Positions 20,082 through 29,803 of a stretch of 64,000 nucleotides of DNA are shown one piece after another (position 1 is the first letter of the stretch; each line of letters begins with the position of its first letter). The translations under genes and the position numbers were made by a program. The notes below the pieces were generated by a model that was not told the DNA's origin, did no database searches, and saw nothing but the letters and a program-made list of their open reading frames with translations. The stretch is from the NCBI GenBank assembly GCA_015060455.1, contig SUYM01000013.1, positions 17,692-81,691 of the forward strand, written 5' to 3'. The stretch is from Bacteroidales bacterium (GTDB lineage: Bacteria; Bacteroidota; Bacteroidia; Bacteroidales; UBA932).

Positions 20082-20351
20082 ACTTTCAGTTGTTAATCAA
20101 ACTTCTCCCAAAGATCTTCTAACGACTTGATACTTTCAAAGTCTTCAATATAGATTCCGCGAGATTTCCTGGCAACATCTTTGAGTTCTGTAATCATTGC
20201 CTTCCTAGCATCTTTACCATCCGATAAATCCTTCCAAAATTATTTAGTTTTAAAGGGTTACTTCTTTTTACCTGTAACGTTACTTAATTACATTGCTGAA
20301 AGAACTATCAAAATTAGTCATTTTTTCGAGATATAATTCAAATTTTTGAGA

Positions 20352-20391
20352 ACGACCGTGACAAAACCAGGCAGATTTTTGTCACGGTCGT
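20352..20391. repeat. Second copy of ACGACCGTGACA...TGTCACGGTCGT palindrome
   Basis: Identical 12-bp arms to the 1583-1622 copy. Confidence 0.8.
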
Positions 20392-20439
20392 CCCGTTTTC
20401 AAGGCAGCGGCGCGCCACGAACGTCAGATATATATAACA

Positions 20440-21300
20440 TCATTTCACCAGTGATGTAAACGGATATTTCAAATTTTTATACGAAGTCATGCGACCTTTG
20501 GCTGTACCGACAAGAAGAGGGGCCTCGAAATAGACCGGAAGGCGGTTGTCGTCATCGGTGACCCATATCAGCATGTCGGCCTCTCCCTTGAACACCTCTC
20601 CTTCAAGCAGTTTGGCTCCGAACTTTATGGTCTTCACCACTCCAAGACCCGGAACCTTGATGGTCTCCCTGCCATGTAGAATGAAGTAAACATTGAACAC
20701 CTCTTCGTCGATGGCGAAGGTCATGGGATATTTGCGGCCCGGCTCTATGATGTCAAAATTCATATTACGGGCATAGTAGAAGAGTGTAGGCAGGTCGAAG
20801 GTGCAGGGTGTCAACGGGATATCCACATTGCTTGCGCCGACCTTCGATGTATAGAGTTCAGCCCTGATGACAGGCTCTGCGGCAGACCAGTCATATACGT
20901 ATGAATTCTTTGCCTCATAGTCCCCCTCCCGGGAATGACGGAAGAATTTCAACGGCTTCAATCCGTCACGGGTGAAACATGATGAAAAATCCTCCCGGAC
21001 CTTGAAGAAAAAGTCATACATCGGCGTAGTGCGGCCGTGCATGGTGCATCTGTATGCCTTCTGTCCGTTGAAGGTCAGACTGTCAAGCCTTACGGTCGCA
21101 GATCCCACATCGGAATCTATCATTCCCCACTCATACTCCAAGGTAAAGGTCGCCTCCTCACCATGGGCAAAGGCCAGAGAGTCGTCAGAAACCGTCCTTA
21201 CAGGAATGCAGGAGGCAGAAACAGAATTCTCCTGAGCAGACAGAGGCATGACTGCCGCAGCAATGCACAGGAGAACCGATATTATCTTAGGTATAAGCAT
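20440..21300 (-). CDS. DUF3108-like periplasmic protein
   Basis: Signal peptide; GEEATFTLEYEWGMIDSDVGSATV ... ARNMNF. Confidence 0.65.
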   Translation of the reverse strand: MLIPKIISVLLCIAAAVMPLSAQENSVSASCIPVRTVSDDSLAFAHGEEATFTLEYEWGMIDSDVGSATVRLDSLTFNGQKAYRCTMHGRTTPMYDFFFKVREDFSSCFTRDGLKPLKFFRHSREGDYEAKNSYVYDWSAAEPVIRAELYTSKVGASNVDIPLTPCTFDLPTLFYYARNMNFDIIEPGRKYPMTFAIDEEVFNVYFILHGRETIKVPGLGVVKTIKFGAKLLEGEVFKGEADMLIWVTDDDNRLPVYFEAPLLVGTAKGRMTSYKNLKYPFTSLVK

Positions 21301-21303
21301 CTG

Positions 21304-22830
21304 TTACATGAAATCCGATGTTCCATCAAGACCTGCGCCAGAATCAGAAGGGGCAGGAGAATATACGGCTGCATCATCATTGTTCATGGCCGAAGCGACT
21401 GAAACAGTCTGAGCGATGTTGACAAGGCTTTCCTTCTCATCGACGAAGCGCACCTCGTCCGAACGGAAGCGCATATCGATGTCGCCGATGGCACCGTTAC
21501 GATGCTTTGCGATGATAAGTTGAGTCCTTCCGACATCGGCTGCATCCGAACTGATACCCTGATAATCATGCCTATGAATAAAGAGCACCATATCTGCATC
21601 CTGCTCGATGGAGCCTGATTCCCTGAGGTCACTGAGTTGAGGCCTGCGGTTGCTGCCCACACGATCTTCCGACTTACGGGACAACTGGGACAGAGCGATG
21701 ATAGGCACATTCATCTCCTTGGCGGTGGCCTTCAATGTTCTTGAAATGGCTGCAACCTCCTGCTCACGCATGGCACGAAGTTCGGCAGGACCCTGCATCA
21801 ATTGAAGATAATCGACGACCACAAGACGCACTCCCTTCTGCTTGACAAGTTTCTTCACCTTGGAACGGAACTCCATGACAGGAAGCGAAGGTGTGTCATC
21901 TATATAGATAGGCGCGCTTTGCAGACGGGTAAGTTGGATATTGAGTTGCTCCCACTCCCAGTCTTCGAGTTTGACACCTCCCTTGATCTTATCTGCACTG
22001 AGCCTTGTCTCCGACACCATCATACGCTTGGCCAACTGTATCGCAGGCATTTCAAGCGAGAAGAATGCAACAGGCATATTGTGATCCACGGCGGCATTTC
22101 TTGTGAGGTTGAGAACAAATGCAGTCTTTCCCACAGACGGACGGGCGGCAAGAATGATAAGGTCGGAAGGCTGCCAGCCCTGGGTCATCTGATCCAATGT
22201 AGGAAAACCGGAAGGCACTCCGCTCAATCCGGAGACCTTCTGCAGACGCTCAATGTCGTCCAATGCGGCGGTTATAACCTTTCCGATGTCCTGGACATCC
22301 CTCTTCACATTGTTCTGGATGGCTGCAAACAGTTTTGTCTGAGCCATGTCGATGAGGTTGTCCACATTGATTGCATCGTCGTATGAAGACTTGAGGATAT
22401 CATAGGAGGCGGTAATCAGTTCTCTCTGGATACATTTCTGCTTGAGTATCCTCACATAGTATTCGATATGGGCAGCCGCACCGATCTTCTGGGACAACTG
22501 TACCAATGCGACAGTTCCACCTATCGCATCAAGGGTCTTCTTTGCCTTCATCTTCTGAGATACCGACAGAAAATCAAGGGCGATATGCTCGTTGTTCAAC
22601 TCCTTCATCGCCTCGAAGATCATACGGTTCTTCTCACTGTAAAAGCAACTTTCAGTCAGTTCGCCCAGCACCTCATCGATGCAGTTCGGTTCTATCAGAA
22701 GGGCGCCGAGGACTGCCTCTTCGACATCAAGAGCCTGAGGCGGAATATTTCCCACTTCAAGCCCTAATGTATCCAAGTTGACCTTTTCGTCCTTACTTCT
22801 GACGGACCTTCTTTTTCCGCCTTCCGCCAT
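21304..22830 (-). CDS. dnaB: Replicative DNA helicase
   Basis: AARPSVGKTAFVLNLTRN, SQLSRKSEDR. Confidence 0.97.
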   Translation of the reverse strand: MAEGGKRRSVRSKDEKVNLDTLGLEVGNIPPQALDVEEAVLGALLIEPNCIDEVLGELTESCFYSEKNRMIFEAMKELNNEHIALDFLSVSQKMKAKKTLDAIGGTVALVQLSQKIGAAAHIEYYVRILKQKCIQRELITASYDILKSSYDDAINVDNLIDMAQTKLFAAIQNNVKRDVQDIGKVITAALDDIERLQKVSGLSGVPSGFPTLDQMTQGWQPSDLIILAARPSVGKTAFVLNLTRNAAVDHNMPVAFFSLEMPAIQLAKRMMVSETRLSADKIKGGVKLEDWEWEQLNIQLTRLQSAPIYIDDTPSLPVMEFRSKVKKLVKQKGVRLVVVDYLQLMQGPAELRAMREQEVAAISRTLKATAKEMNVPIIALSQLSRKSEDRVGSNRRPQLSDLRESGSIEQDADMVLFIHRHDYQGISSDAADVGRTQLIIAKHRNGAIGDIDMRFRSDEVRFVDEKESLVNIAQTVSVASAMNNDDAAVYSPAPSDSGAGLDGTSDFM

Positions 22831-22832
22831 GA

Positions 22833-23642
22833 TTATTCAAAGTCAGGATTTACCAATATTCTACCGCAGTACTCGCAGACAATCATCTTTCTGTTGGCTG
22901 CAATGTCGATAAGTTTCTGCGGAGCAATTGTATTGAAGCAGCCTCCGCAAGAGTCCCCGTTGAAGAGTGAAACCACAGCAAGGTGGTTCCTGCAACTGAG
23001 GCGGATATGCTCATATGCGCTCATTGTCCTTGCATCGATCTTAGCGGCACAGGCATCTCTGTTGGCACGAAGCACCTCTTCCTCTCTTGAAGTAGATTCA
23101 ACGATGGTAGCAAGTTCCTCGTTCTTCACCCTGAGGTCTTCCTCCCTTACGGCAATCTTCTCTTTCAGAATTTCAAGTTCATTCTTCTTGTCCAGAATAC
23201 GCTCCTTTGTCTCGGTAATATTCTTCTCCGCAATCTGTCTGAGAAGTTCCTGGTTCTCGATCTCCTTGTTGAGAGAGTCATACTCACGGCTGTTTGCCAC
23301 ATTCTCGATCTGGGTCTTGTACTTCTCGATCTGTGCATCGCACTCGGCAATATTGAGTTTGTTGTCAGAAATCGACTTTGTATAACCCTCAATCAACTCT
23401 GATGTACGAACTGACTTTGCTGTAAGTTCTGCAATTTCAGTTTCGAGAGCCTCAACCTCCATCGGAAGATCACCCCTGAGTTGAAGGATCTTGTCAATCT
23501 CAGTATCAGCCTGCTGAAGTGCATAAAGAGTCTTAAGTTTCTCTGCAACAGAAAGTTCAGAATCCGCAAAACTCTTCTGAATCGATACGAAGGTCTCCCT
23601 CTGGTCGATAGGAGTTTCGATTTTCTTTGTCTTTTTAGCCAT
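22833..23642 (-). CDS. Coiled-coil C4-type zinc ribbon protein
   Basis: Long coiled coil and CGGCF...CEYCGRILV. Confidence 0.85.
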   Translation of the reverse strand: MAKKTKKIETPIDQRETFVSIQKSFADSELSVAEKLKTLYALQQADTEIDKILQLRGDLPMEVEALETEIAELTAKSVRTSELIEGYTKSISDNKLNIAECDAQIEKYKTQIENVANSREYDSLNKEIENQELLRQIAEKNITETKERILDKKNELEILKEKIAVREEDLRVKNEELATIVESTSREEEVLRANRDACAAKIDARTMSAYEHIRLSCRNHLAVVSLFNGDSCGGCFNTIAPQKLIDIAANRKMIVCEYCGRILVNPDFE

Positions 23643-23660
23643 ATCGCTTAAAAATAATAT

Positions 23661-24437
23661 CTAAAAATATAAAACTGGGTTACTGTTTAAATTCCGCGTA
23701 ATGCGAACCGCAAAGGTAGGAAAATTTTTCTTTATCAAAGAAAATAAAATATCAACTATCTCTCTTTCACTCTCATAATGACCTATATCCATTATCATGA
23801 AGCCCTCCGGAGTGAAGAAATTGTGATATGAAATATCGCCGCTTATGTACAGTTGCGCTCCCGAGCGACGGGCTGCGGATATGAGCGAACCGCCAGACCC
23901 TCCACACACAGCCACACGTGAGATCTCGCCACCCGACGGTCTTGATGCCCTTATTGTCTTCAACGAGAACCTGTCCTTGACCAACTGAAGGGCTTCCTGT
24001 GCGCTGACCGGCTGCGGAAGATCTCCGACCACCCCGAGTCCGACACCATCCCCCTCGTCTGCCAATATCCTCACATTTTCAAGACCCAGCCTTGCCGCCA
24101 TCGCGCCGCTCACCCCTTCAAGCACCTTGTCTGCATTGGTGTGGGCCGCATATATGCTTATCCCTGCCCTGACAGCCTTGATGACGGCGGCTCCCACCAT
24201 ATCGTCCGGACTGATCTTCTTCAAGCCGGAAAAAATCAGCGGATGATGGGTGATGATCATATCGGCACCTGCGGAAACCGCCTCATCGACAAGATCCGGA
24301 GTGCAGTCCAGCGCCATGAGCACCGATGTCACCTCATCCTCAGGAGACCCGACACACAGTCCGCTGTTGTCCCATCCTTCCTGGATAGAAAGCGGGGCGA
24401 AATCCTCTATTACCTTTATTATATCCTTTACCTTCAT
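23661..24437 (-). CDS. Nif3-like dinuclear metal centre protein
   Basis: QEGWDNSGLCVG, ITHHPLIFSGLK, YAAHTNADK. Confidence 0.9.
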   Translation of the reverse strand: MKVKDIIKVIEDFAPLSIQEGWDNSGLCVGSPEDEVTSVLMALDCTPDLVDEAVSAGADMIITHHPLIFSGLKKISPDDMVGAAVIKAVRAGISIYAAHTNADKVLEGVSGAMAARLGLENVRILADEGDGVGLGVVGDLPQPVSAQEALQLVKDRFSLKTIRASRPSGGEISRVAVCGGSGGSLISAARRSGAQLYISGDISYHNFFTPEGFMIMDIGHYESEREIVDILFSLIKKNFPTFAVRITRNLNSNPVLYF

Positions 24438-24441
24438 ACAC

Positions 24442-24759
24442 TTACAGTTCCTTGCGTATTTCCGAGAGTTGCTGTCTGATCTGCCTGAGCGAGGCCAGCA
24501 CCTTCTCTTTGTTCATGCCTCCGTTCCTGTTCTCGTTCAGACGCTTGGCCGCGCCTTCAAGAGTGAGGCCCTCGACCTTTACAAGATGGTAGATGGTCCT
24601 GAATGTCTCCACATCAAGTGGGGTGAACAGCCTGTTGCCCTTGGCATTGCGCTGAGGGCGTATGAATTTCGGAAATTCATTGGACCAGAAACGCACAAGG
24701 GATGTGCTTTCGTTCAGAATGGCTGCAACTTCGCCGATTGTATAAAAATGTTTCTCCAT
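24442..24759 (-). CDS. MerR-family regulator
   Basis: YTIGEVAAILNESTSLVRFWSNEFPKF. Confidence 0.85.
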   Translation of the reverse strand: MEKHFYTIGEVAAILNESTSLVRFWSNEFPKFIRPQRNAKGNRLFTPLDVETFRTIYHLVKVEGLTLEGAAKRLNENRNGGMNKEKVLASLRQIRQQLSEIRKEL

Positions 24760-24834
24760 AGTCTGTTGTTTTCAGATCCCCACGTCACTGCGTTCCTCGG
24801 GATGACGTGTCATGTCAGTACGATGACGTGCACG

Positions 24835-25785
24835 TCAATCCAGCGACTGTCCTGTGCTTGCCGACATGATAAGCATATTCACATATTCGTCCGGCGAGAC
24901 CGATTCAAAGAAATGATGAACCGGATCCACCGTCACCGTATCTCTTATGATTTCATAATGAAGGTGCGGAGCAAAGGAGTTGCCGGAAACACCGACATAG
25001 CCTATCACCTTTCCCTTCTTTACGCGGTTGCCTTTTCTCACCTCCATGTCGGCAAGATGGGCATATCTTGTGACATATCCACCCTTATGAGTGATCGACA
25101 CCACATTCCCAAGACCCTTCCTTGACCTGACGACCTCAGTAACCACACCGTCACCCGCCGCCCTCACCGGACTGCCGCTCGGGGCAATCAGATCAAGTCC
25201 GTTGTGCATTATCTTCACCTTATAGAACGGATTGACCCTCTCCCCAATGGATGCTCCTGTCTGCGCAAAGGAAAAGTCACTCAATGGATTGGCCATAGGA
25301 GGCATCGTGAAGTCTTTCTCCTGGAGCATCGATATTATGGCCCTGAAATTATCCTCCACATCTGACGCACGGGTCTTCAGCACAGCAAGCCTGTCCTCGG
25401 ACCGCTTCACTATGTCCCTGTCCTGAATCGTATCAAGGCTCATCAGATAGTCAAGGGACGCTCCCGGGTCCATATTCGGGGCGGAAGCATGAAAAATCTC
25501 CTCATAGATATTGTCATCCCTGACCATCAGTCCGTCTATCACCCCTGAAAGCATATCCTCCTTCTGCTGAAGTTTCGGATATTCTCTGGCATACATCCTG
25601 TTCTCATTTCTGAGACGGCGTTCCTGCTCCGTACTGAAAAACAGGGAGAATATCACATAATAGAGAACTGCCATGGACAGCGAAGCCACAAACAGCAGAA
25701 GCACCTTGCGGACAACCCCCCAGATGGAAGTCCTGACCCTCTTGAAATCGAACTTGTTCCCGTCAAATTCATACTGTCTTCCCAT
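24835..25785 (-). CDS. M23-family metallopeptidase
   Basis: HNGLDLIAPSGSPVRAAGDGVV ... HLHYEI. Confidence 0.9.
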   Translation of the reverse strand: MGRQYEFDGNKFDFKRVRTSIWGVVRKVLLLFVASLSMAVLYYVIFSLFFSTEQERRLRNENRMYAREYPKLQQKEDMLSGVIDGLMVRDDNIYEEIFHASAPNMDPGASLDYLMSLDTIQDRDIVKRSEDRLAVLKTRASDVEDNFRAIISMLQEKDFTMPPMANPLSDFSFAQTGASIGERVNPFYKVKIMHNGLDLIAPSGSPVRAAGDGVVTEVVRSRKGLGNVVSITHKGGYVTRYAHLADMEVRKGNRVKKGKVIGYVGVSGNSFAPHLHYEIIRDTVTVDPVHHFFESVSPDEYVNMLIMSASTGQSLD

Positions 25786-26810
25786 CAGCCTTTCCTCCTG
25801 TTCTTATGAGACGGATGAAGGGTCACCCTTTCCGAGGCATCCGCCGTATTCTGCACCATTGTGGAATATTCCTCCGGTGTTATCGTAAGGTCAAAATAGT
25901 TGGCCGGATTCACATGGGCACCCTTATACAGGACCTCATAGTGAAGATGAGGGCCGGACGACCTGCCGGAATTACCGCTTTCTCCTATACACTCACCCCT
26001 CTTGACCTTCATGCCTTCGGTGACACCGATGGATTTCAGATGGGCATATCTCGTCTTGTATCCGAAACCATGATCCACAAGCACCGAGTTGCCATATCCG
26101 AAGAACTCGAAACGCACCGACTCGACCACTCCGTCGCCGGTGACATAGACCGGATTGCCGGGTTTAAGGGCGAAATCAACGCCGCTGTGCCTTTTCGAGC
26201 GTCCGGTGAAAGGGTCTTTTCTGAATCCGAAACTGCTGGAAAGACGATATATCTTCCTGTCAGGAACAACAGGCGGGATTGCGGGCACACAGGAAGCCAT
26301 GTCACCGGCACGCTTGGACAACAGGGCAACCTCATCGAAGGATTTGCTCTGGACGTATGACTTCTTCGTAAGGACATCAAGCCGCATGACCGTGCTTTTC
26401 AGCAGGCCGTTCTGATCGATTCCTTCAAGATATTCATATCTGTTCACTCCTCCAAAACCCGCTTCTCTGACCTCCGTCGGTATCTCGTGCATACCGAAGA
26501 TGGAACGGTATATGTCATCATCCCTCATCTGCAACGACACCAGCGCGTCCTCGTATTTGTCCAACTGGCTGTTCATCACCTGCATCCTTGACACCCACTC
26601 TGCGTTCTCCTTCTTCAATATCGCTGTCTTCGGAAGTTCCATGTCAAACACAGAAACATATAGCCAGAAATACAGCAACGTCAACAGAATGCTGCACGCA
26701 AAAAGCCCTAATGAACGCAGGAGACGCGACTTTCTGGAACGTCTGGACACCTCGTACGAGAGGGTACGCGGATTGAGAACATATTTACTTGTCTTTGCCA
26801 TAGCCCGCAA
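25785..26810 (-). CDS. M23-family metallopeptidase (tandem paralog)
   Basis: HSGVDFALKPGNPVYVTGDGVV ... GPHLHYEV. Confidence 0.9.
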   Translation of the reverse strand: MRAMAKTSKYVLNPRTLSYEVSRRSRKSRLLRSLGLFACSILLTLLYFWLYVSVFDMELPKTAILKKENAEWVSRMQVMNSQLDKYEDALVSLQMRDDDIYRSIFGMHEIPTEVREAGFGGVNRYEYLEGIDQNGLLKSTVMRLDVLTKKSYVQSKSFDEVALLSKRAGDMASCVPAIPPVVPDRKIYRLSSSFGFRKDPFTGRSKRHSGVDFALKPGNPVYVTGDGVVESVRFEFFGYGNSVLVDHGFGYKTRYAHLKSIGVTEGMKVKRGECIGESGNSGRSSGPHLHYEVLYKGAHVNPANYFDLTITPEEYSTMVQNTADASERVTLHPSHKNRRKG

Positions 26811-26940
26811 AGTTAGTCATTTTTTGAATTTCGACAAAAAATAATTGACTGTCATAACCTTATGGTTCCTTACTTAAAGTCAGCGGAAGGCGCATTGGAG
26901 GTGCTTCTCATGGGCATATGACACAAGGACAGGCCCAGTA

Positions 26941-26972
26941 TTGCGGATAATCAGAATTTTTTCGTATTTTTG
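26941..26972 (+). promoter_or_regulatory. Probable Bacteroidota promoter upstream of alaS
   Basis: TTG (26941), 21 nt, TATTTTTG (26965-26972). Confidence 0.4.
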
Positions 26973-27045
26973 CAGGCTATTATGCCCGTGCGCGCACGAC
27001 CTAAGCGGCAGGGGTGAGGAAATACGGATATAAAAATTACGAAAT

Positions 27046-29661
27046 ATGACTTCAAAAGAGATTAGAAAAGCCTTTCTTGACTTCTTCGCTTCAAAGGGGC
27101 ATCAGATTGTGCCTTCGGCACCTATGGTCGTAAAGAACGACCCTACGCTCATGTTCACCAATGCCGGTATGAATCAGTTCAAGGACTGGTTCCTCGGCAA
27201 CAGCCCTGCAAAATGGAAGAGGGTTGCGGACAGCCAGAAATGCCTTCGCGTGAGCGGAAAGCACAACGACCTTGAAGAGGTGGGACGCGACACCTACCAC
27301 CACACAATGTTCGAGATGCTCGGAAACTGGAGTTTCGGAGATTATTTCAAGGTGGAGGCCATCGACTGGGCATGGGAACTGCTGACCGAGGTATATAAAC
27401 TTGACAAGGACAGACTTTATGCAACGGTGTTCGAAGGCTCCGAGGCAGACGGCACCACCCTTGACACAGAGGCCCTGGAAGCATGGAAGAAGCACCTGCC
27501 GGAGGACCGCATCCTGCTCGGAAACAAGAAGGACAATTTCTGGGAAATGGGAGATACAGGCCCATGCGGACCATGTTCGGAGATCCATATCGACCTGCGC
27601 AGCGACGAGGAAAGGGCTGCGGTGCCGGGAGCGTCTCTCGTGAACAAGGACCACCATCTGGTCATCGAGATATGGAACAATGTGTTCATGCAGTACAACC
27701 GCAAGGCGAGCGGAGAACTGGAACTGCTTCCTAACAAGAACGTGGACACAGGTATGGGCTTCGAGCGTCTGTGCATGGCATTGCAAGGCAAGCAGTCCAA
27801 CTATGACACCGACGTGTTTACCGGAATGATAGCAAAGATCGAGGAACTTTCCGGACATAAATACGGCAACACCACCGAGGAGGACATCGCGATGCGTGTG
27901 ATCGCCGACCATATCCGTGCAATCAGTTTCTCCATCGCAGACGGCCAGTTGCCATCAAATGTGAAGGCAGGATATGTGATCAGACGTATCCTCCGCCGTG
28001 CCGTACGCTACGGATATACCTTCCTCGGTTTCAACGAGCCGTTCATCTGCCGCCTCGTGCAGCAACTTGTGGATGACATGGGCGAGTTCTATCCTGAAAT
28101 CGTAAAGCAGCAGACGCTCATCGAGCGTGTGATCAAGGAAGAGGAAATGGCCTTCCTCCGCACCCTTGACAGAGGTATCCGTCTGATGGACAACATCATG
28201 GCAAAGTCCGCAGAAACAAAGATCATCAGCGGCGAGGATGCATTCGTGCTCTATGACACCTTCGGATTCCCTATCGACCTTTCTGAACTGATTGCCTCAG
28301 AGAAGGGATATAAGATTGACCTTGAAGGTTTCCAGACCGAACTTCAGAAGCAGAAGGACCGCGCCCGCAACGCCACTGCCATCGAGTCGGGCGACTGGGT
28401 CGAGTTCACCCATTGCGACAATATCGAGTTCCTCGGATATGACCTCACAGAAATCGAGGGCGTGCAACTTACCCGCCACCGCACGGTGAAGGCAAAGAAC
28501 AAGACCATGTACCAACTCGTGTTCGAGCGCACTCCGTTCTATGGTGAGATGGGTGGTCAGGTCGGTGACACCGGATATATCGTATCAGAAAGCGGCGAGA
28601 AGATCAATATCGTCAACACTATCAAGGAGAACAACCTCACAATCCATGTGGCCGAGCGCATCCCTGCCGATTGCAGCGAGAGTTTCAGCCTCCATGTCGA
28701 TGCGGAGAGAAGGCTCCAGATCGAGAACAACCACAGTGCTACCCACCTCCTCCATCAGGCTCTCCGCGAAATCCTCGGAACGCATGTGGAGCAGAAGGGC
28801 TCATACGTATGTGACAAATATTTCCGCTTCGACTTCTCACATTTCGAGAAACTCAGCGAAGAGCAGATCGACCTTGTGGAGAACCGTGTGAATGCCCTTA
28901 TCAGAGCGAACTACCCTCTTGACGAGAACCGCAACGCCACGATGGAGCAGGCTCAGCAGATGGGTGCGATGGCGCTGTTCGGAGAGAAATACGGGGACAC
29001 TGTCCGTGTGGTTAAGTTCGGAGACTCATGCGAACTCTGCGGAGGTACACATGCTGCCGCTACAGGTCAGATCGGATTCTTCAAGATTGTTTCGGAATCG
29101 GCGATCGCAGCAGGCGTGCGCCGTATCGAGGCAGTGACAGGAGTTCATGCGGAACTTCTTGTGGACGGAATGGAGACTACGCTTCGCATCGCAAAGGCAT
29201 TCTTCAACAATGTCCCTGACCTTGCAGGAGCGATAAGGAAAATGATAGAGGAGAACGAGAACTACAAGAAGCAGATGGAAGAGGTCATCAAGGAGAAGAC
29301 AGTGACCATGAAGAACACTCTCAAGGGTCTGGCAAAAGAAATCAATGGTGCCAATGTAGTCACCATCGACCACTCCGTCGATCCTGTCATGCTCAAGAAT
29401 GCAGCGTTCATGCTCCAGAAAGAGGCTCAGAACCTTGTGATAGCAGCAGCATTCGAGGCTGCCGGCAAGCCGCAACTTCTGCTTATGTACTCGGAGGATC
29501 TTGTGAAGGCAGGCAAGAATGCCGGTGCCGATGTCCGCGAGGCTGCAAAACTCATCATGGGAGGTGGCGGAGGCCAGCCGGGATTGGCTACTGCCGGTGG
29601 AAAGAACACCGACGGCCTAGCAGACGCGCTTGCCAAACTCGTCGAATCAGCAACGAAATAA
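27046..29661 (+). CDS. alaS: Alanine-tRNA ligase
   Basis: [15 protein letters not shown]..., [29 protein letters not shown]. Confidence 0.98.
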   Translation: MTSKEIRKAFLDFFASKGHQIVPSAPMVVKNDPTLMFTNAGMNQFKDWFLGNSPAKWKRVADSQKCLRVSGKHNDLEEVGRDTYHHTMFEMLGNWSFGDYFKVEAIDWAWELLTEVYKLDKDRLYATVFEGSEADGTTLDTEALEAWKKHLPEDRILLGNKKDNFWEMGDTGPCGPCSEIHIDLRSDEERAAVPGASLVNKDHHLVIEIWNNVFMQYNRKASGELELLPNKNVDTGMGFERLCMALQGKQSNYDTDVFTGMIAKIEELSGHKYGNTTEEDIAMRVIADHIRAISFSIADGQLPSNVKAGYVIRRILRRAVRYGYTFLGFNEPFICRLVQQLVDDMGEFYPEIVKQQTLIERVIKEEEMAFLRTLDRGIRLMDNIMAKSAETKIISGEDAFVLYDTFGFPIDLSELIASEKGYKIDLEGFQTELQKQKDRARNATAIESGDWVEFTHCDNIEFLGYDLTEIEGVQLTRHRTVKAKNKTMYQLVFERTPFYGEMGGQVGDTGYIVSESGEKINIVNTIKENNLTIHVAERIPADCSESFSLHVDAERRLQIENNHSATHLLHQALREILGTHVEQKGSYVCDKYFRFDFSHFEKLSEEQIDLVENRVNALIRANYPLDENRNATMEQAQQMGAMALFGEKYGDTVRVVKFGDSCELCGGTHAAATGQIGFFKIVSESAIAAGVRRIEAVTGVHAELLVDGMETTLRIAKAFFNNVPDLAGAIRKMIEENENYKKQMEEVIKEKTVTMKNTLKGLAKEINGANVVTIDHSVDPVMLKNAAFMLQKEAQNLVIAAAFEAAGKPQLLLMYSEDLVKAGKNAGADVREAAKLIMGGGGGQPGLATAGGKNTDGLADALAKLVESATK

Positions 29662-29677
29662 AAATAGCATTAACAAC

Positions 29678-29763
29678 CTTGTACCTGTTCTTGTATTTAG
29701 TGCAGGTGCAAGGCAGTCAAGGAGTGAGTACCGCAGCATACTTTCGTATGTGAGGACACTCAC
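29678..29763. other. Hairpin-rich intergenic element (two predicted stem-loops)
   Basis: CTTGTACCTG/CAGGTGCAAG stem; GTGAGT...CATACtttcGTATG...ACTCAC nested hairpin. Confidence 0.5.
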
Positions 29764-29803
29764 GACGAAGACAACGCAGTAACTGTGCTAAAGACTGAAC
29801 AGA

